Shown: piece after piece, positions 18,578-29,517 of the stretch
Layout: every line of letters starts with the position of its first letter
Position numbering within the stretch: position 1 is the first letter of the stretch
Notes under the pieces: model-generated
Told to the model about the DNA's origin: nothing
The model's input: only the letters and a program-made list of their open reading frames with translations
The model's database searches: none
Source: Rhodococcoides trifolii
GTDB lineage: Bacteria > Actinomycetota > Actinomycetes > Mycobacteriales > Mycobacteriaceae
Assembly (NCBI RefSeq): GCF_014635345.1
Contig: NZ_BMCU01000001.1
Location: forward strand, 868,001 to 932,000
Direction: 5' to 3'
Length of the DNA stretch: 64,000 nucleotides
Program-made: the position numbers and the translations under genes

Positions 18578-19966
18578 GTGAATACCGAGACCGCCCGCGT
18601 GCACCGCGGCCACGTGTTCCACATCGCCGGCTCGCCTGTCCTCGGCGATGCAGCGGAATCCCTCGTCGAGTTCGAGGACGGCGCACTGGTGGTCGCGTCG
18701 GGAAAAATCCTGTGGTGCGGCAACCATGCCGACCTTCCGGCCGAGTACCTCGAGATGTCCGTCGACGACCACCGCCCCGGCTTCCTGATTCCGGGTTTCG
18801 TCGACACCCACGTGCACTTCCCGCAGACCTTCACGGGCGACGCGTACGGCGGCGGCCAACTTCTCGAGTGGCTCGAACGGTGCGTGTTTCCGTCGGAAGC
18901 GCGGTTCTCGGACCTCGACTTCGCGTCTGTTGCTGCGGCGAGATTCTGCGACCGGCGCATTGCAGCCGGAACCACAGCCGCCATGGTCTTCGGATCGGCC
19001 TTCCCCCACGCGCAGGACGCACTGTTCACCGAGACCGCGCGCCGCGGCCTGCGGATCGTCAGCGGCCGCGGCATCCAGACCCGCGGCCCGGCGTCGGCGG
19101 CTCCGCTGATCACGAGCGAGGCCGACGCGATCCGCCTCACCCGCGAGGAGATCGAGAAGTGGCACGGCGACGCGGACTCGTTGCTGCACGTCGCCGTCGT
19201 CCCGCGGTTCTCGCTGTCGGTCACCACCGACACCTTCGCTGCCCTGGGCGACCTGTACGACGACGTCAGAACCGACGGCGTCTACTTCCACTCCCATCTG
19301 AACGAGAACGATCGCCCGGGCACCGGTGAGGTGGCCGCGACCAAGGAAGTGTTCGGCACCCACACCTACCTGGACACCTACGACGGCAAGTTCCTGGCCG
19401 GCTCGAAGACGGGCGGGTCGTCGCTGTTGGGTCGGCGCAGCATCCTCGCCCACGCGGTCCATTGCGAGGACGGCGAGTTGGCGCGGATGGCCGAGACAGG
19501 CACGTCGATCTCGCATTGCCCGACGTCGCAGCAGTTCCTGGGCTCCGGCACCATGCCGTGGAAGCGCACGGTCGCGTCCGGCGTGACCGTCTCGATGGGA
19601 TCGGACCACGGCGGCGGCGACGAGTTCTGCATCGCCCGCGTCCTCAACGACTCCTTCAAGGTGCATATCTCCGAACCGGGAGACGACGGACTGTCACTGC
19701 ACCCAGCCGAGTTGTTGTTCAGCGGGACGCTCGCCGGCGCCCGTGCGCTCGACATGGAGGAGCGGTTCGGCAACTTCGACGTGGGGAAGGACGCCGACTT
19801 CCTGGTGATCGATCCGTCGTTGTGGGAACCCCTTCACGACGCATTGGCCTACGGTCACTTCTCGGACGATCCCACCCTTGCGCGTGACCAGCGGCTGTTC
19901 ACTTTGCTGATGACGATGCGCGAACCGGCCATCGCACACGTTCATGTGCGGGGGAGGCGGCTATAG
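18578..19966 (+). CDS. guaD: Guanine deaminase
   Basis: 462 residues of the amidohydrolase superfamily; hydrolyses guanine to xanthine and ammonia. The metal and catalytic motifs are PGFVDTHVHFPQTF, YFHSHLNENDRPG, LAHAVHCEDGEL and the Asp in MGSDHGGGDEF, all typical of zinc guanine deaminases. The GTG at 18578 gives the usual N-terminus; a TTG four codons upstream is an alternative. It stands alone after the TetR gene. The hydantoin/allantoin-type genes 29 kb downstream suggest further purine or ureide use. Confidence 0.88.
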   Translation: MNTETARVHRGHVFHIAGSPVLGDAAESLVEFEDGALVVASGKILWCGNHADLPAEYLEMSVDDHRPGFLIPGFVDTHVHFPQTFTGDAYGGGQLLEWLERCVFPSEARFSDLDFASVAAARFCDRRIAAGTTAAMVFGSAFPHAQDALFTETARRGLRIVSGRGIQTRGPASAAPLITSEADAIRLTREEIEKWHGDADSLLHVAVVPRFSLSVTTDTFAALGDLYDDVRTDGVYFHSHLNENDRPGTGEVAATKEVFGTHTYLDTYDGKFLAGSKTGGSSLLGRRSILAHAVHCEDGELARMAETGTSISHCPTSQQFLGSGTMPWKRTVASGVTVSMGSDHGGGDEFCIARVLNDSFKVHISEPGDDGLSLHPAELLFSGTLAGARALDMEERFGNFDVGKDADFLVIDPSLWEPLHDALAYGHFSDDPTLARDQRLFTLLMTMREPAIAHVHVRGRRL

Positions 19967-19980
19967 GTACTCTCTGTGCC

Positions 19981-20514
19981 ATGTCGCGCGCCCGGATCCT
20001 CGTGTCCGTGAGCGCCGCTCTGTTGCTGGCAGCCTGTGGGTCGAGCAGCGGCGACGATCAGGCCGGCAGCGAGCCGACCACCACCCTTGCTCCGGCCCTC
20101 GGCCCCGACTTCGGCGTGTGCGGATCGTTGACCGACGACGAAGTCAGATCCGCGTTCGCCGTCCCGTCCTTCGCCGTCGTGAACCGCAATTCCGTCGGGT
20201 GTGTTTGGGAGACAACGGGTCCGACCGGTCCGAGCGTCAGCTTCTCCTGGTATCGCGGATCCCCTATCGGGCGTGAGCGGGCCAGTTCGGAGCTGATCGG
20301 ACGTCCGGCCGAGGACATCGAGATCGACGGTCATCAGGGTTTCGAGGCGCAGTTCGAGAACGCCTCCGGGCAGGTGGTTCTGTGCGAGTCGGCAGTGCAG
20401 TACGACGCCGACTTCATTCACATGTCGGTCACCTACTCCGATACACCTCCGACCGCGGACGCCTGCACGGTGTCCCGAGACCTGCTCGAACTCGTGGCAT
20501 CGAGGGCCAAGTGA
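19981..20514 (+). CDS. DUF3558-like lipoprotein
   Basis: 177 residues with a lipoprotein signal peptide and lipobox LLAACGSS (Cys ~19). A Ser/Asp/Thr-rich linker and a domain containing FGVCGSLTDDEVRSAF, VGCVWETTG and DACTVSRDLLELV follow. The cysteine spacing and the opening 'C..LT..E...' match DUF3558 proteins, which are surface lipoproteins of mycobacteria and rhodococci with no known function. GTGA overlap with the next, homologous gene indicates a tandem duplication. Confidence 0.75.
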   Translation: MSRARILVSVSAALLLAACGSSSGDDQAGSEPTTTLAPALGPDFGVCGSLTDDEVRSAFAVPSFAVVNRNSVGCVWETTGPTGPSVSFSWYRGSPIGRERASSELIGRPAEDIEIDGHQGFEAQFENASGQVVLCESAVQYDADFIHMSVTYSDTPPTADACTVSRDLLELVASRAK

Positions 20515-21026
20515 GAAAGACCGTCGTACTGATCGCAGCCGGCCTTCTACTGGCCGGCTGCGGCAACACCATCACGGGCACCCCGACAGCGGCGCGCGTC
20601 GACCTCGGCGACGAGAACTTCACGAATTTGCTCGCGGAATGCAACGCCGTCACCGAGGAGCAGATCGCGCAGGTGGTCGGAGGCAATCAGATCGACAAGG
20701 GATTCCTCGGCGCCATCTGCCGGTGGGACGTCGCGGGCGCGACCGGCGCGGTGCACGTCACGTTCGACTGGTTCGAGAACGGGACGCTCGAGAACGAGAA
20801 GACGACGAACGAAAATCTGGGATGGAACGTCGCCGACGTGACCGTCTCCTCGCGCAAGGCCATCGAAATTCGTCAGCCGGACGACCCTGCGTCGTGCGGG
20901 GTGTCCGCCGGCGCTCCCGGCACCGGCGTCATCGGCTGGTGGGTCCAGTATCGGCCCGGATCCTCCTCCGACCCGTGCGTGGCAGCCACCAAGCTGATGC
21001 AGTTGGCCCTCAATCTCAGTGCCTGA
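20511..21026 (+). CDS. Second DUF3558-like lipoprotein
   Basis: 171 residues from the GTG at 20511, overlapping the stop of the preceding lipoprotein gene. Signal peptide with lipobox LLLAGCGN, then ITGTPTAA, a typical actinobacterial lipoprotein linker. The domain repeats the plan of its neighbour: LLAECNAVTEEQIAQVV, AICRWDVAG, a central DWFENGTLENE, and a late DPCVAATKLMQLAL. The pair probably works together at the cell surface, in an unknown role. Confidence 0.75.
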   Translation: MRKTVVLIAAGLLLAGCGNTITGTPTAARVDLGDENFTNLLAECNAVTEEQIAQVVGGNQIDKGFLGAICRWDVAGATGAVHVTFDWFENGTLENEKTTNENLGWNVADVTVSSRKAIEIRQPDDPASCGVSAGAPGTGVIGWWVQYRPGSSSDPCVAATKLMQLALNLSA

Positions 21027-21048
21027 CCGCTATCACGCAGGAGGCGTT

Positions 21049-21078
21049 TTGACCGTCGACCACGCCGACGGGTAACGT
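21049..21078 (+). promoter_or_regulatory. Probable housekeeping promoter of the str operon
   Basis: TTGACC (21049-21054) and TAACGT (21073-21078) are separated by 18 bp, a good SigA-type -35/-10 pair. They lie 224 bp upstream of rpsL, leaving a leader of about 215 nt. The leader begins with a hairpin (GGTCCGG 21088-21094, CCGGACC 21100-21106). The rest of the 275-bp gap shows no open gene. Confidence 0.6.
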
Positions 21079-21301
21079 GATAGGTCGGGTCCGGCTCGTC
21101 CGGACCGTTTGTGTGCCTATGCGAGGTACAGCCGTGTTCCGTCATGGAAACCGGCTGCACGTGTGGGGGTACGCGACACACCCGACCGCGGGGTGAGCTG
21201 AGTTTCCGAACTTCGGCCCGCGGGAGTACGGGTGAGGAGCAGCGTTTTCTTGCTCCAACTGCTGGATCCCTGAATATCTATCGCGAAGAAAGCCGGTTAC
21301 A

Positions 21302-21676
21302 TTGCCAACCATCAATCAGCTGGTCCGTAAGGGCCGCACCGACAAGGTCAACAAGCTGAAGACCGCTGCCCTGAAGGGCAGCCCCCAGCGCCGTGGCGTG
21401 TGCACTCGCGTGTACACCACCACCCCGAAGAAGCCGAACTCCGCTCTTCGTAAGGTCGCGCGCGTCCGCTTGACCACCGCTGTCGAGGTCACCGCCTACA
21501 TCCCCGGTGAAGGACACAATCTGCAGGAGCACTCGATGGTGCTCGTCCGCGGTGGTCGCGTGAAGGACCTCCCCGGTGTTCGGTACAAGATCATCCGTGG
21601 CTCGCTCGACACGCAGGGCGTCAAGGCCCGCAAGCAGGCTCGAAGCAAGTACGGCGCCAAGAAGGAGAAGAGCTGA
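21302..21676 (+). CDS. rpsL: 30S ribosomal protein S12
   Basis: 124 residues starting with TTG, as is usual for actinobacterial rpsL. The whole protein matches S12, including [15 protein letters not shown] and the [10 protein letters not shown] loop. Lys43 and Lys88, the positions mutated in streptomycin-resistant mycobacteria, are both lysine, so the common resistance changes are absent. First gene of the str operon, 1 bp before rpsG. Confidence 0.98.
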   Translation: MPTINQLVRKGRTDKVNKLKTAALKGSPQRRGVCTRVYTTTPKKPNSALRKVARVRLTTAVEVTAYIPGEGHNLQEHSMVLVRGGRVKDLPGVRYKIIRGSLDTQGVKARKQARSKYGAKKEKS

Positions 21677-21677
21677 T

Positions 21678-22148
21678 ATGCCACGCAAGGGGCCAGCACC
21701 CAAGCGTCCGTTGATCAACGACCCGGTCTACGGGTCCCCGTTGGTCACGCAGCTTGTGAACAAGATTCTGCTCGACGGCAAGAAGTCGACCGCAGAACGC
21801 ATCGTCTACCAGGCACTCGAGCAGGCACGCGAGAAGACCGGCACCGATCCGGTCGTCACGCTCAAGCGCGCGCTCGACAACGTCAAGCCTGCACTCGAGG
21901 TGCGCAGCCGCCGTGTCGGTGGCGCCACCTACCAGGTTCCCGTCGAGGTCCGTCCGGGCCGCTCCACCACTCTGGCCCTGCGCTGGTTGGTCTCGTTCTC
22001 TCGCGCGCGTCGTGAGAAGACCATGGTCGAGCGTCTCGCCAACGAGCTTCTCGACGCCAGCAACGGTCTCGGCGCAGCAGTCAAGCGTCGCGAGGACACG
22101 CACAAGATGGCAGAAGCCAACAAGGCTTTCGCGCACTACCGCTGGTGA
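21678..22148 (+). CDS. rpsG: 30S ribosomal protein S7
   Basis: 156 residues, the standard S7 length: [21 protein letters not shown] at the start and the conserved [16 protein letters not shown] loop. Begins with ATG at 21678, directly after the rpsL stop, and is co-transcribed with it. The 89-bp gap to fusA contains a small GC-rich hairpin and the fusA ribosome site. Confidence 0.98.
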   Translation: MPRKGPAPKRPLINDPVYGSPLVTQLVNKILLDGKKSTAERIVYQALEQAREKTGTDPVVTLKRALDNVKPALEVRSRRVGGATYQVPVEVRPGRSTTLALRWLVSFSRARREKTMVERLANELLDASNGLGAAVKRREDTHKMAEANKAFAHYRW

Positions 22149-22237
22149 AACTTCGTCGCGCTCTGCGACGTTGTACTTACTGAACCAGCACTATCAGTAC
22201 TTAGCAGTTCTCTTACAACACCAAGGCGGATGATTTC

Positions 22238-24340
22238 GTGGCACAGGACGTGCTGACCGACCTGAACAAGGTCCGAAACATCGGCATCATGGCCCACATC
22301 GATGCCGGCAAGACCACCACTACCGAGCGCATCCTCTTCTACACCGGTATCTCGTACAAGATCGGTGAGGTCCACGACGGCGCAGCCACCATGGACTGGA
22401 TGGAGCAGGAGCAGGAGCGTGGCATCACGATCACTTCTGCAGCTACCACGTGCTTCTGGAACGACAACCAGATCAACATCATCGACACCCCGGGTCACGT
22501 CGACTTCACGGTCGAGGTGGAGCGTTCGCTCCGAGTCCTCGACGGTGCCGTTGCCGTGTTCGACGGAAAAGAAGGCGTCGAGCCGCAGTCGGAGCAGGTC
22601 TGGCGTCAGGCCGACAAGTACGACGTGCCGCGTATCTGTTTCGTCAACAAGATGGACAAGCTCGGTGCGGACTTCTTCTTCACCGTGCAGACCATCAAGG
22701 ACCGCCTCGGTGCCAAGCCGTTGGTCATCCAGCTGCCGATCGGCGCAGAGGACAACTTCGAGGGCATCATCGACCTGGTCGAGATGAACGCGAAGGTCTG
22801 GCGCGGCGAGACGAAGCTCGGTGAGTCGTACGAGACCATCGAGATCCCGGCCGAACTCGCCGAGCAGGCGGCGCAGTACCGCCAGGAGCTCATGGAGACC
22901 GTCGCCGAGTCGGACGAGGCTCTGCTCGAGAAGTTCTTCGGCGGTGAAGAGCTCTCGATCGAGGAGATCAAGAGCGCCATCCGCAAGATGACGGTCAACT
23001 CCGAGCTCTACCCGATCATGTGTGGCTCGGCGTTCAAGAACAAGGGCGTTCAGCCCATGCTCGACGCCGTGATCGACTACCTCCCGTCCCCGCTCGACGT
23101 CGCCGAGACCATCGGACACGCCGTCGGTGACGAGGAGAAGGAGATCTCGCGCAAGCCGAGTGCCGACGAGCCGTTCGCGGCTCTGGCGTTCAAGATCGCC
23201 ACGCACCCGTTCTTCGGCAAGCTGACCTATGTCCGCGTGTACTCGGGCAAGGTCGACTCCGGCGCTCAGGTCATCAACTCGACCAAGGGCAAGAAGGAGC
23301 GTCTGGGCAAGCTTTTCCAGATGCACTCCAACAAGGAGAACCCGGTTGCCACCGCGAGTGCCGGTCACATCTACGCCGTGATCGGTCTGAAGGACACGAC
23401 GACGGGTGACACGCTCTGCGATCCGCAGAACCAGATCATCCTCGAGTCGATGACCTTCCCGGACCCGGTCATCCAGGTCTCGATCGAGCCCAAGACCAAG
23501 TCCGACCAGGAGAAGCTCGGCACAGCGATCCAGAAGCTGGCCGAAGAGGATCCGACGTTCTCGGTCAAGCAGGACGAAGAGACCGGCCAGACCGTCATCG
23601 GCGGCATGGGCGAGCTTCACCTCGACATCCTCGTCGACCGCATGCGCCGCGAGTTCAAGGTCGAGGCCAACGTCGGCAAGCCGCAGGTGGCGTACCGCGA
23701 GACCATCACCAAGAAGGTCGAGAAGCACGACTTCACCCACAAGAAGCAGACGGGTGGATCGGGCCAGTTCGCGAAGGTCATCATCGCCCTCGAGCCCTTC
23801 ATCGGCGAGGACGGCGCAACCTACGAGTTCGAGAACAAGGTTTCCGGCGGACGTATCCCGCGCGAGTACATCCCGTCGGTCGACGCGGGTGCACAGGACG
23901 CCATGCAGTACGGCGTGCTCGCCGGCTACCCGCTGGTGAACCTGAAGCTCTCGCTTCTCGACGGTGCGTACCACGACGTGGACTCGTCGGAAATGGCGTT
24001 CAAGATCGCGGGTTCACAGGCACTCAAGGAAGCGGCCCGCAAGGCCGGTCCCGTGATCCTCGAACCCCTCATGGCTGTCGAGGTCATCACGCCCGAGGAA
24101 TACATGGGCGACGTGATCGGCGACGTCAACTCCCGCCGTGGCCAGATTCAGGCCATGGAGGAACGCAGTGGTGCCCGTGTCGTCAAGGCATTGGTTCCGC
24201 TCTCGGAGATGTTCGGTTACATCGGCGATCTGCGGTCTCGTACCCAGGGTCGCGCGAACTACTCCATGGTGTTCGATTCCTACGCAGAGGTTCCGTCGAA
24301 CGTCTCGAAGGAAATCATCGCGAAGGCCACAGGGGAGTAA
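22238..24340 (+). CDS. fusA: Elongation factor G
   Basis: 700 residues. Ribosomal translocase GTPase with G1 [14 protein letters not shown]3 DTPGHVDFT and G4 [10 protein letters not shown] all present, then EF-G domains II-V. GTG start with AAGGCGGA upstream. Sits in the canonical str order rpsL-rpsG-fusA-tuf. Confidence 0.98.
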   Translation: MAQDVLTDLNKVRNIGIMAHIDAGKTTTTERILFYTGISYKIGEVHDGAATMDWMEQEQERGITITSAATTCFWNDNQINIIDTPGHVDFTVEVERSLRVLDGAVAVFDGKEGVEPQSEQVWRQADKYDVPRICFVNKMDKLGADFFFTVQTIKDRLGAKPLVIQLPIGAEDNFEGIIDLVEMNAKVWRGETKLGESYETIEIPAELAEQAAQYRQELMETVAESDEALLEKFFGGEELSIEEIKSAIRKMTVNSELYPIMCGSAFKNKGVQPMLDAVIDYLPSPLDVAETIGHAVGDEEKEISRKPSADEPFAALAFKIATHPFFGKLTYVRVYSGKVDSGAQVINSTKGKKERLGKLFQMHSNKENPVATASAGHIYAVIGLKDTTTGDTLCDPQNQIILESMTFPDPVIQVSIEPKTKSDQEKLGTAIQKLAEEDPTFSVKQDEETGQTVIGGMGELHLDILVDRMRREFKVEANVGKPQVAYRETITKKVEKHDFTHKKQTGGSGQFAKVIIALEPFIGEDGATYEFENKVSGGRIPREYIPSVDAGAQDAMQYGVLAGYPLVNLKLSLLDGAYHDVDSSEMAFKIAGSQALKEAARKAGPVILEPLMAVEVITPEEYMGDVIGDVNSRRGQIQAMEERSGARVVKALVPLSEMFGYIGDLRSRTQGRANYSMVFDSYAEVPSNVSKEIIAKATGE

Positions 24341-24426
24341 CTCTCCTTCGAAGCTGGACCAGGCACTACCCGTAAACAATCCGTATTGCTGCACATGGCA
24401 CGCAAACAACAGTCCAGGAGGACACA

Positions 24427-25617
24427 GTGGCGAAGGCGAAGTTCGATCGGACGAAGCCGCACGTCAACATCGGCACCATTGGTCACGTTGACCACGGTAA
24501 GACGACGCTGACGGCTGCAATCACCAAGGTTCTGCACGACAAGTTCCCGGACCTGAACGAGGCCTCGGCCTTCGATCAGATCGACAAGGCGCCGGAGGAG
24601 AAGGCTCGTGGTATCACGATCAACATCTCCCACGTCGAGTACCAGACGGAGAAGCGCCACTACGCGCACGTCGATGCTCCGGGTCACGCGGACTACATCA
24701 AGAACATGATCACCGGTGCGGCTCAGATGGACGGCGCAATCCTCGTCGTCGCAGCCACCGACGGCCCCATGCCCCAGACGCGTGAGCACGTGCTGCTCGC
24801 TCGCCAGGTCGGCGTGCCGTACATCCTCGTCGCGCTGAACAAGGCCGATATGGTCGACGACGAAGAGATCATCGAGCTCGTCGAGATGGAGGTGCGCGAG
24901 CTTCTCGCCGCACAGGAATTCGACGAGGACGCACCGGTCATCAAGGTCTCCGCACTCAAGGCGCTCGAGGGCGACGAGAAGTGGGGCGCCTCGGTGCTCG
25001 AGCTCATGCAGGCCGTCGACGACTCGGTTCCGGACCCCGTCCGTGAGACCGAGAAGCCCTTCCTCATGCCCGTCGAGGACGTTTTCACGATCACCGGTCG
25101 TGGCACCGTCGTCACCGGTCGTATCGAGCGCGGTTCGGTCAACGTCAACGAAGATGTCGAGATCGTGGGCATCAAGGAGAAGTCGACCAAGACCACCGTC
25201 ACCGGCATCGAAATGTTCCGCAAGCTGCTCGACTCGGGTCAGGCAGGCGACAACGTCGGCCTCCTCGTTCGTGGCATCAAGCGCGAAGACGTCGAGCGTG
25301 GACAGGTTGTCGTCAAGCCCGGCACCACGACTCCCCACACGGAGTTCGAGGGCCAGGCCTACATCCTGTCGAAGGACGAGGGTGGCCGCCACACTCCGTT
25401 CTTCAACAACTACCGCCCGCAGTTCTACTTCCGCACGACCGACGTCACCGGCGTCGTCACGTTGCCGGAAGGTACCGAGATGGTCATGCCCGGTGACAAC
25501 ACCGAGATGTCCGTCGTGCTGATCCAGCCGGTCGCCATGGACGAGGGCCTGCGCTTCGCGATCCGTGAGGGTGGCCGCACCGTCGGTGCCGGTCGCGTTA
25601 CGAAGATCAACAAGTAA
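24427..25617 (+). CDS. tuf: Elongation factor Tu
   Basis: 396 residues, GTP-dependent aminoacyl-tRNA carrier. G1 [12 protein letters not shown]3 DAPGHADYI and G4 NKADMVDD are intact. GTG start with a very strong AGGAGGACACA ribosome site. Last gene of the str operon; a long hairpin follows its stop. Confidence 0.98.
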   Translation: MAKAKFDRTKPHVNIGTIGHVDHGKTTLTAAITKVLHDKFPDLNEASAFDQIDKAPEEKARGITINISHVEYQTEKRHYAHVDAPGHADYIKNMITGAAQMDGAILVVAATDGPMPQTREHVLLARQVGVPYILVALNKADMVDDEEIIELVEMEVRELLAAQEFDEDAPVIKVSALKALEGDEKWGASVLELMQAVDDSVPDPVRETEKPFLMPVEDVFTITGRGTVVTGRIERGSVNVNEDVEIVGIKEKSTKTTVTGIEMFRKLLDSGQAGDNVGLLVRGIKREDVERGQVVVKPGTTTPHTEFEGQAYILSKDEGGRHTPFFNNYRPQFYFRTTDVTGVVTLPEGTEMVMPGDNTEMSVVLIQPVAMDEGLRFAIREGGRTVGAGRVTKINK

Positions 25618-25641
25618 CACCTGCTCCACCGAAGACACCGT

Positions 25642-25673
25642 AAAGGCGCGTACCCCTCGGGGTGCGCGCCTTT
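25642..25673 (+). terminator. Hairpin terminator after tuf
   Basis: AAAGGCGCGTACCCC (25642-25656) pairs over its full 15 bp with GGGGTGCGCGCCTTT (25659-25673), with one G-T pair. No U-run follows, as is common for actinobacterial terminators. It lies 25 bp past the tuf stop. Confidence 0.85.
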
Positions 25674-25709
25674 CGGCGTTTCCCCACCCGTTTCCGTAAG
25701 CTGCACCGC

Positions 25710-26270
25710 GTGACGGTCAAGTTGGCGTTGGTGTCGCACGCGGCCACGGAGGCGACGCGCAGTGTGCGCTTTCCAGCCGACGAGCCGCTCAACGTGACCG
25801 GCCTGCGCGACGTCGAGAAAGTGGACGGTCGAGCATTGGTGCGGGGCGGCGCGGTGTTGAGCGCACCCGAGCGCCGCACCACGGAAACCGCTCAGCGACT
25901 TCAGCTTTCGGACGTGCAGGTCGAGGACGCCGTGCGCGACGTGAACTACGGACGCTGGACCGGCAAAGCGATGACCGATCTCGGCGACGACGAACTGCAC
26001 GCCTGGCTCACCGATCCCCGCGCGTCACCGCACGGCGGCGAATCGGTCTCGGACGTCGTCACGCGAGTGGCCGGCTGGCTCCGCACCCTCGACGAAGGTT
26101 CCCGCACGCTCACCGTCACCCACCCCGCTGTCGTACGAGCAGCGGTGGTGGTCGCACTGGGCGCGCCGTTGCAGGCGTTCTGGCGCATCGACGTCGTGCC
26201 GCTCAGCCTGACCTCGATGCACCGGCGAGGGAACCACTGGACGCTGCGGTGCGCCTCGTCGAGGTTGTGA
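25710..26270 (+). CDS. Histidine phosphatase family protein (degenerate N-terminal motif)
   Basis: 186 residues from GTG 25710. Matches the phosphoglycerate-mutase-like fold: the N-terminal LALVSHAATEATR takes the place of the usual RHGET, keeping the catalytic His but lacking the preceding Arg. VNYGRWTGKAMTDL, PHGGESVSDVVTRV and the second His in LTVTHPAVVRAAV are typical of the family. It could be an acid phosphatase or an altered member with another role. The next gene starts 16 bp downstream, so they may be co-transcribed. Confidence 0.75.
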   Translation: MTVKLALVSHAATEATRSVRFPADEPLNVTGLRDVEKVDGRALVRGGAVLSAPERRTTETAQRLQLSDVQVEDAVRDVNYGRWTGKAMTDLGDDELHAWLTDPRASPHGGESVSDVVTRVAGWLRTLDEGSRTLTVTHPAVVRAAVVVALGAPLQAFWRIDVVPLSLTSMHRRGNHWTLRCASSRL

Positions 26271-26286
26271 ACGGTAGATTCGAATC

Positions 26287-27063
26287 GTGATCGCTGCACT
26301 CATCGACTCCGGACTCGGCATGCTGCCCACCGCCGCGTGGCTGAAGCGGCTGCGACCGGACCTCGATCAGCTGCTCTTCACCGATCCCGACAACGCGCCC
26401 TGGGGACCGAAGCCCGAAGCATGGACCATCGAGAAGGTCGTCTCCACGGCTCGCCGGGCGGTGGAGATGGGCGCCGACGTCGTGGTCCTTCCCTGCAACA
26501 CCGCGTCGGTGACGGCGCTGAGCCACACCCGCGTTGCCCTCGGCCCGTCCGTACCCGTGGTCGGTACGGTTCCGGCGATCAAACCCGCTGCAGCCGAACA
26601 TGACTCGATCGCCATTTGGGCCACCGCCGCGACGACGGCCAGTAGGTACCAGGCCGATCTGGTTGCGAAGTTCGCCGACGGAAAACATGTCACTGCCGTC
26701 GCCTGCCACGGACTTGCCGACGCTATCGACCGTGGAGACTCGGGGGCCGTATCCGCGGCCATCGCATCGGCCGCCGAACGCACGCCGAGCGGGACCCGCG
26801 CGTTGGTCCTGGGGTGCACCCACTACCCCCTCGTCGTCGACGAGATCGTGGCGGCTCTGCCGCCCGGTGTCGAACTGTTCGACAGTGCCGAAGCGGTGGC
26901 TCGCCAGACGCTCAAACGGGTGGACGAGGTCGGCGGCGTTGCCGGTACCGGTGACGTCCGGGTGTTCCTCAGCGGCCGGCCGGGAGCGCTGCCCGACGGT
27001 GCGCTGGCGTTCGAGGCCGGGAGGCTTCTGGCGGAATCCGATACTCAGCGGTTCGTGCAGTGA
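26287..27063 (+). CDS. Glutamate/aspartate racemase family protein
   Basis: 258 residues. Both catalytic cysteines of the Asp/Glu racemase family are present: C69 in VVLPCNTASVTA and one in VLGCTHYPLVV, with the N-terminal IDSGLGML in place of the MurI IDSGVGGL. It is therefore a MurI homologue that may make D-glutamate. The rather different context (not next to rph/cell-wall genes) means it could be a paralogue with another amino-acid substrate. Confidence 0.75.
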   Translation: MIAALIDSGLGMLPTAAWLKRLRPDLDQLLFTDPDNAPWGPKPEAWTIEKVVSTARRAVEMGADVVVLPCNTASVTALSHTRVALGPSVPVVGTVPAIKPAAAEHDSIAIWATAATTASRYQADLVAKFADGKHVTAVACHGLADAIDRGDSGAVSAAIASAAERTPSGTRALVLGCTHYPLVVDEIVAALPPGVELFDSAEAVARQTLKRVDEVGGVAGTGDVRVFLSGRPGALPDGALAFEAGRLLAESDTQRFVQ

Positions 27064-27101
27064 CACCGCAACAGTGAACCGCTGAGCACCCGATGTGCCG
27101 T

Positions 27102-29363
27102 CTAGGTCTCGGATCGCACCAGCTTCGCTGCCTCGACAAGGTTCCGAAGTGATTCCTCGACCTCCGCGTGACCGCGCGTCTTCAGTCCACAATCCGGGTT
27201 GACCCACAACCGGTTCACCGGTACCGATTTCAGGGCGAGACGGAGCGATGCTGCAATCTCGTCGATGCTCGGCACTCGCGGCGAGTGGATGTCGTACACG
27301 CCGGGTCCCACTCCGAGTTCGAAGCCCGCTGCGGCGAGGTCGTCCAACACTTCCATGTGCGATCGTGCTGCCTCGATGGAGGTGACGTCCGCGTCGAGAC
27401 CGGCGATCGCACCGATGACTGCCCCGAATTCGGAGTAGCAGAGGTGTGTGTGGATCGCCGTGGAGTCGGCTATCCCGGACGTTGCCACTCGGAACGCGTC
27501 GACGGACCAGTCCAGATACGCACCCTGGTCGGCGCTGCGCAGCGGAAGCAGTTCACGCAGTGCGGGTTCGTCCACCTGAACGATGCGAACGCCCGCAGCT
27601 TCCAGATCGACCGTCTCGTCCCGGATCGCCAGTGCCACTTGACGAGCAGTGTCGGCCAGTGGTCGATCGTCGCGAACGAATGACCACGCCAGGATCGTGA
27701 CCGGGCCGGTCAACATGCCCTTGACCGGCTTGTCGGTCAGGGACTGCGCGTACGTGATCCAGTCGACCGTCATCGGTGTCGCCCGCGTGACGTCGCCGAA
27801 GAGGATCGGCGGCCGCACGCAGCGCGTCCCGTACGACTGGACCCAGCCCGACGATGTCGCGAAGAACCCATCCAGCCGTTCGGCGAAGTACTGGACCATG
27901 TCGTTGCGTTCCGGCTCGCCGTGTACCAGTACGTCCAGACCCAACTTCTCCTGCAGCGCAATGATATCGACGATTTCGGATCGCATGCGCGCGCGGTACT
28001 CGGCGTCGTCGATCTCGCCGGATCGAAGGGCCGCGCGGGCCACCCGGATGGCGGAGGTCTGCGGGTACGACCCGATCGTGGTGGTCGGCAGAACGGGGAG
28101 TGGCAACGCCGCCTCCTGCTGGACCCTGCGATGTGCGGCAGGGGCCCTGGTGGCGCCAGATCCGATGGTCCGAAGCCGTTCGCGTACAGCCGGATTGCTC
28201 AGGCGCGGATCGTGTGCGCGACTCGACTGTGCATCTCGGGACTCCTCCAGAGCGCGCTCCACTCGTTCGCGACCGTGGCTCAGCGCGGTCGCCAGTGCGA
28301 CCACTTCGGCGACTTTCTCTGCCCCGAACGCCAGCCACGATCGCAGGGCGTCGTCGAGTTCGGTCTCTGCGTCGACGGTGTAAGGGACGTGCAGCAGCGA
28401 GCACGACGACGACACGGCCACGGTGTGCGCGCTACCGAGCATGCTGGCGAGTGTCGCGAGCGCCGCCTCGAGGTCGGTGCGCCAGACGTTGCGTCCGTCC
28501 ACGATTCCAGCGACGACGAGTGTGCGGGACAGTGCCGGGACGGTTGCGATCACGTCGTCGCCCGCCACCATGTCCACGGCGATACCGTCGATGCCGGTGG
28601 AGGCGAGCGCAGGAAGGGCGTCGCCGAGAGACCCGAAGTACGAGGCGACGAGGATGGCCGGGCGTCGCGGTACGGCCGACAGTTGCTCGTATACCGCACG
28701 GGCCGTAGAGATCTCGGCAGCGGTCCGATCGGCGACCAGCGCGGGCTCGTCGAGTTGAACCCACTGTGCGCCGGCGTCGGCGAGTTGCTCCAACAACTCC
28801 ACGTACAGCGGAACGATCTCGTCGAGCCGGGTCAGGGGCGAGTCCTCGGTCCCCACAGCCTTCGACAGCAGGAGGAACGTGACCGGTCCGATCAGCACGG
28901 GGCGTGCCGGGATACCCGCGTCCAGCGCTTCGCGTAGTTCGCCGAGTACCTTCGTCGCGTCGAGACGGAACTCCGTCGACGGCCCGATTTCCGGCACGAG
29001 ATAGTGATAGTTCGTGTCAAACCATTTCGTCATCTCGAGCGGCGCGATCGTAGCCGTTCCGCGAGCGGCCGCGAAGTATCGATCCAGCGGATCGACTACC
29101 GCCGCAACGCGTTCGGGAAGTGCGCCCAGCATGACCGCGGTGTCGAGTACCTGGTCGTAGTACGAGAAGGTGTTGACCGGAACGGAGTCGAGTCCCGCGG
29201 ATTGCAAGGCGCGCACCGAGTCCAGACGTAGGTCGCGAGCAACGGTCTCCAGTCCCTCGGCGTCGAGAGCGCCGGACCAATACCGCTCGGTTGCCCTCTT
29301 CAATTCTCGATTCGGGCCGATGCGCGGGATACCCAGCACGGTGGATGTGAAATGTTCTTTCAT
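27102..29363 (-). CDS. metE: Cobalamin-independent methionine synthase
   Basis: 753 residues, the normal length for MetE (5-methyltetrahydropteroyltriglutamate-homocysteine methyltransferase). The zinc ligands lie in HTHLCYSEF and [10 protein letters not shown] near the C-terminus, and [13 protein letters not shown] starts the catalytic half. The ATG at 29363 follows a GGAG site. An open frame continues upstream into the riboswitch but is not coding. The gene is preceded on the same strand by a cobalamin riboswitch, so it should be switched off when vitamin B12 is available and the B12-dependent MetH can work. Confidence 0.97.
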   Translation of the reverse strand: MKEHFTSTVLGIPRIGPNRELKRATERYWSGALDAEGLETVARDLRLDSVRALQSAGLDSVPVNTFSYYDQVLDTAVMLGALPERVAAVVDPLDRYFAAARGTATIAPLEMTKWFDTNYHYLVPEIGPSTEFRLDATKVLGELREALDAGIPARPVLIGPVTFLLLSKAVGTEDSPLTRLDEIVPLYVELLEQLADAGAQWVQLDEPALVADRTAAEISTARAVYEQLSAVPRRPAILVASYFGSLGDALPALASTGIDGIAVDMVAGDDVIATVPALSRTLVVAGIVDGRNVWRTDLEAALATLASMLGSAHTVAVSSSCSLLHVPYTVDAETELDDALRSWLAFGAEKVAEVVALATALSHGRERVERALEESRDAQSSRAHDPRLSNPAVRERLRTIGSGATRAPAAHRRVQQEAALPLPVLPTTTIGSYPQTSAIRVARAALRSGEIDDAEYRARMRSEIVDIIALQEKLGLDVLVHGEPERNDMVQYFAERLDGFFATSSGWVQSYGTRCVRPPILFGDVTRATPMTVDWITYAQSLTDKPVKGMLTGPVTILAWSFVRDDRPLADTARQVALAIRDETVDLEAAGVRIVQVDEPALRELLPLRSADQGAYLDWSVDAFRVATSGIADSTAIHTHLCYSEFGAVIGAIAGLDADVTSIEAARSHMEVLDDLAAAGFELGVGPGVYDIHSPRVPSIDEIAASLRLALKSVPVNRLWVNPDCGLKTRGHAEVEESLRNLVEAAKLVRSET

Positions 29364-29494
29364 CGGAGGTCTCCAGTTGCAGAGTGCCAATGGTCGCAGC
29401 CCAAGTCGGCGCGCACACTCCAGCGCGACCGCGCTCGGATACGAGTCGGCCGCGAACAAGAGATCTGCACGCCCATTCCACGAGGCGGCGGACC

Positions 29495-29516
29495 GTCGGG
29501 CACGGGTGTGCCCGAC
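29495..29516 (-). terminator. Perfect hairpin directly after the cobalamin aptamer
   Basis: GTCGGGCAC (29495-29503) and GTGCCCGAC (29508-29516) form a 9-bp GC-rich stem with a 4-nt loop. On the minus strand it follows the aptamer's terminal ACCTGCC by a few bases. It could be the riboswitch-controlled terminator or part of its closing stem. Confidence 0.55.
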
Positions 29517-29517
29517 A

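Noticed and set aside
22136..23974. 612-codon minus-strand frame opposite fusA
   Set aside because: It mirrors a highly conserved gene with strong codon bias; the composition (Leu, Val, Asp, Arg) is a shadow of EF-G codons.
24280..25638. 452-codon minus-strand frame opposite tuf
   Set aside because: Same reason as for fusA; no ribosome site and no recognisable domain.
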